Assembly (NCBI GenBank): GCA_964452575.1
Contig: CAYVMN010000112.1
Location: 1-15,528, forward strand
Length of the DNA: 15,528 bases
Reading direction: 5' to 3'
Origin: CAYVMN01 sp964452575
GTDB lineage: Bacteria > Desulfobacterota > DSM-4660 > Desulfatiglandales > Desulfatiglandaceae
Below are positions 13,696-15,528 of this stretch, one piece after another. The notes beneath the pieces were generated by a model, which worked only from the letters and a program-made list of their open reading frames with translations, did no database searches and was not told where the DNA came from. The translations under genes were made by a program, and so were the position numbers. Every line of letters begins with the position of its first letter. Position 1 is the stretch's first letter.

Positions 13696-14987
13696 CTGAT
13701 GCCCTCTTTCTGGCGGATACGTTTCACCCTTTGCCGGAGTTGTGCTGACCTTTCTCTATCACCCCGGTGTTCTGCAACTAGTGCCAGATGATTCAATGCC
13801 TCGTAATGGTGGGGGTCAAGATAGACCGCTTTATTGAGCCATTCCTCGGCATCCTTTTCTTTGTCCATGGCCAGGCAAATCAGCCCTTTCAGATAATGGG
13901 CCTGGACATGGACCATGTCCCGGTCTAAGACCTTATCACACAGTTTGGAGGCCTTCTCCAAAGCCCCTTTATCCGCCAACGCCCTTGCCTGTTCAAGCAG
14001 CCCTGCCTCTTCATCAGGGGGCCGTCTGCGGTCCTTCACAGGGTACGATTTATGGTTTAGTTGACCGGTCTTTGTGAAAAGGTCAGGGGGGACATCGGCC
14101 TTGCGAGAGGCTGAGGGTTTACCCTGTGTATGGCGCCTCCTTTCGAAGCCTACCAGAGGCCTGGGTCTCACAGGCCATTTCGGCTTTGGCGCCGCGACCT
14201 GTCTGGTGAGGGCGAAAACCCCGGCCTCCCCTACCATTTCGAGTCCAGCGGTAATGGCCAGGGTTCGCTCGGCATGCCCGACAAAGAGGATGCCCCCCCT
14301 TGCCAGCAGCCGATCAATGACCTCCATGACCCTGTCTCTTGCCTTGGGGCTCAGATATATCAATAGGTTGCGGCAAAAGATGATGTCATATGCTGTATCC
14401 CCCGACAGAACCTGTCCATCCAGTATGTTTCCCCTGACAAATTGGACAGTGTTCATGACCGATGGGTGCAGCTGATAGCCCTCGGGTCTTGCATCAAAAT
14501 ACCGTTCTCGAAACCATAGGTCTTCTCCTCGGAAGGATTCGGGACCGTAAAATCCTGCCCTTGCCTTCTCAAGCGTCTTCTTGCTTATATCTAATGCAAT
14601 GACAGAAAAACGGCCTTCCTGAAGGCCCGCGTCCAGCAAAGTCATGCTAATTGAATAAGGTTCCTCTCCAGAAGAAGATGCTATGCTCAAGACCCTTAGA
14701 ATATCATCGTCATTCGCTGGCAGCCATTTGTGTCTCGCGTAATGGCTTAGATAGGCAAATGACTTCCTGTTTCGAAAAAACCATGTCTCCGGAACCACCA
14801 CCGTTTCAACCAGTTCTTCCCATTCATCTCTCGATTTACTGAGAAGATTTAGGTAGTCCCCACCCTCTTCCAACCCGCAGGCACGCATGCGTCGCTGGAC
14901 GGCCTTCGCTATGGTATCGGCACCTAGGGACTCGGTCGATAGGCCTATCTTCCTTTCCAGTAAGGATTCAATGCTATTCAAGTGCAT
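13692..14987 (-). CDS. cheR: CheR protein-glutamate methyltransferase with C-terminal TPR, WspC-like
   Basis: Transfers methyl from S-adenosylmethionine to receptor glutamates. The 431 residues hold an N-terminal helical CheR domain (1-65), the conserved VVVPETWFFRNRKSF (63-77), the SAM site ASSSGEEPYSISM (103-115), ALDIS (131-135) and FCRNLLIYL (204-212). A low-complexity basic linker (265-325) follows, then about two TPR units (328-415, with NKAVYLDPHHYEALNHLA), as in WspC. TPR tails in such proteins are thought to help find receptors or partners. The ATG at 14987 lies inside the end of the preceding CheW gene (14-base overlap), and the TGA stop overlaps the next start. Confidence 0.94.
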   Translation of the reverse strand: MHLNSIESLLERKIGLSTESLGADTIAKAVQRRMRACGLEEGGDYLNLLSKSRDEWEELVETVVVPETWFFRNRKSFAYLSHYARHKWLPANDDDILRVLSIASSSGEEPYSISMTLLDAGLQEGRFSVIALDISKKTLEKARAGFYGPESFRGEDLWFRERYFDARPEGYQLHPSVMNTVQFVRGNILDGQVLSGDTAYDIIFCRNLLIYLSPKARDRVMEVIDRLLARGGILFVGHAERTLAITAGLEMVGEAGVFALTRQVAAPKPKWPVRPRPLVGFERRRHTQGKPSASRKADVPPDLFTKTGQLNHKSYPVKDRRRPPDEEAGLLEQARALADKGALEKASKLCDKVLDRDMVHVQAHYLKGLICLAMDKEKDAEEWLNKAVYLDPHHYEALNHLALVAEHRGDRERSAQLRQRVKRIRQKEGIS

Positions 14988-15444
14988 TATCTACACTACT
15001 GTGAAGCATTGGTAGAAAATTGAAGCTCTCCGGCAAGAGATCCAGGTCTATATACTGGATCATCTTCTTCTCCTCCATAACGATTCCCCCTAGATACGGG
15101 GCCCTACCCATATTGATGCCCGGAGATACAAAGGAGTCTTCCGACTTTCTCACTGCCTCAGTAACCCTCTCCGCCATGAGACCAAGAACGTAAGGGGTAT
15201 TGTCATCTCTTTGATAATCCACAAGTATTATCCGGGTGCTGAGCCGCATCTTACAGGGACGTCCCTGGATTAGCTGGCACAGGTCGACCACAGGGACAAT
15301 CATACCCCTGTAATTGAGAAGTCCCGCAAAGTATTTAGGGGTATTGGGCACCTCCTTGAGGTTGACCATGGGTGCCACTTCCCTGACCTTCTCACACTTG
15401 ATGCTATACTTGACGTCTCCCAGGTAAAAGAACAATACGAGCAT
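14974..15444 (-). CDS. cheW: CheW-type coupling protein, WspB-like
   Basis: A 156-residue single-domain CheW. It runs MLVLFFYLGDVKYSI, then FAGLLNYRGMIVPVVDL (39-55) and LSTRIILVD (68-76), the order of strands expected for CheW and close in wording to WspB. It should bridge the receptor and the hybrid CheA. ATG at 15444 is preceded by a G-rich ribosome site (GGGGGGAAA). It lies 19 bases after the receptor gene stop and overlaps the cheR start by 14 bases, so the genes are cotranscribed. The second, cysteine-tagged CheW in the same operon probably has a different place in the array. Confidence 0.93.
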   Translation of the reverse strand: MLVLFFYLGDVKYSIKCEKVREVAPMVNLKEVPNTPKYFAGLLNYRGMIVPVVDLCQLIQGRPCKMRLSTRIILVDYQRDDNTPYVLGLMAERVTEAVRKSEDSFVSPGINMGRAPYLGGIVMEEKKMIQYIDLDLLPESFNFLPMLHSSVDNALE

Positions 15445-15463
15445 GCCTTTCCCCCCGATCCCT

Positions 15464-15528
15464 TTATCCTAATTTAAAGCGTGACACCTCGTCCTGGAGC
15501 CCTTTTGCGGCCTCATTTAACTGTTCAA
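15464..15528 (-). CDS. C-terminal end of methyl-accepting chemotaxis receptor (partial)
   Basis: Only the last 20 codons are inside the window. They read EQLNEAAKGLQDEVSRFKLG and stop. Heptad-like endings of the form LNEAA..LQ..VSRFKL are typical of the C-terminal tail of methyl-accepting receptors. It is the first visible gene of the operon and the expected input (WspA-like) receptor. Its sensor domain, membrane topology and promoter lie beyond the right edge. Confidence 0.8.
   Translation of the reverse strand, partial: EQLNEAAKGLQDEVSRFKLG

Overview
The window looks like a chromosomal piece of an anaerobic deltaproteobacterium in the broad sense (Desulfobacterota; inferred from protein style, mixed GC content and the density of two-component and chemosensory genes, with no rRNA or marker gene to prove it). 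No tRNA, rRNA, CRISPR array or intact insertion sequence was found. 

Left part (1-4566), accessory or housekeeping genes. On the plus strand are a stand-alone AAA ATPase with a DUF4143/PD-(D/E)XK-like tail, an alpha/beta hydrolase of the plant-esterase/hydroxynitrile-lyase type and a cysteine-rich DUF3795 protein with a C-terminal zinc ribbon. Between the last two lies a 728-base stretch holding the decayed C-terminal end of a MacB/FtsX-type ABC permease (minus strand), a short tandem repeat and a perfect 14-bp palindrome just upstream of the DUF3795 gene. argF (ornithine carbamoyltransferase) follows on the minus strand. 

Middle (4567-5586). Divergent from argF is a near-consensus sigma70 promoter with an overlapping inverted repeat. 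It drives an apparent 30-codon leader ORF whose end overlaps the TTG start of an HD-GYP c-di-GMP phosphodiesterase. 

Right part (5597-15528, all minus strand; read from the right edge leftwards) is one compact, nearly gapless operon that encodes a chemosensory pathway of the Wsp (alternative cellular function) type. Its order is: C-terminal tail of a methyl-accepting receptor (cut by the window edge), CheW (WspB-like), CheR with a TPR tail (WspC-like), CheW with the N-terminal cysteine motif of WspD, hybrid CheA-receiver (WspE-like), CheB methylesterase (WspF-like), then three output genes. In classical Wsp the output is WspR, a receiver-GGDEF diguanylate cyclase. Here the WspR-like receiver occurs twice, once fused to a class III nucleotidyl cyclase and once fused to a SpoIIE/PP2C phosphatase, with a metallo-beta-lactamase-fold hydrolase gene between them. 

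The likely logic is receptor array -> CheA autophosphorylation -> phosphotransfer to two output regulators, giving a cyclic nucleotide signal and a partner-switching phosphatase signal, with CheR/CheB adaptation. The cyclase carries Glu where adenylate cyclases carry Lys, so cGMP is a real possibility. CheA has a recently duplicated Hpt domain whose first copy has lost its phospho-histidine (Asn instead). These features make the operon the most interesting part of the window.
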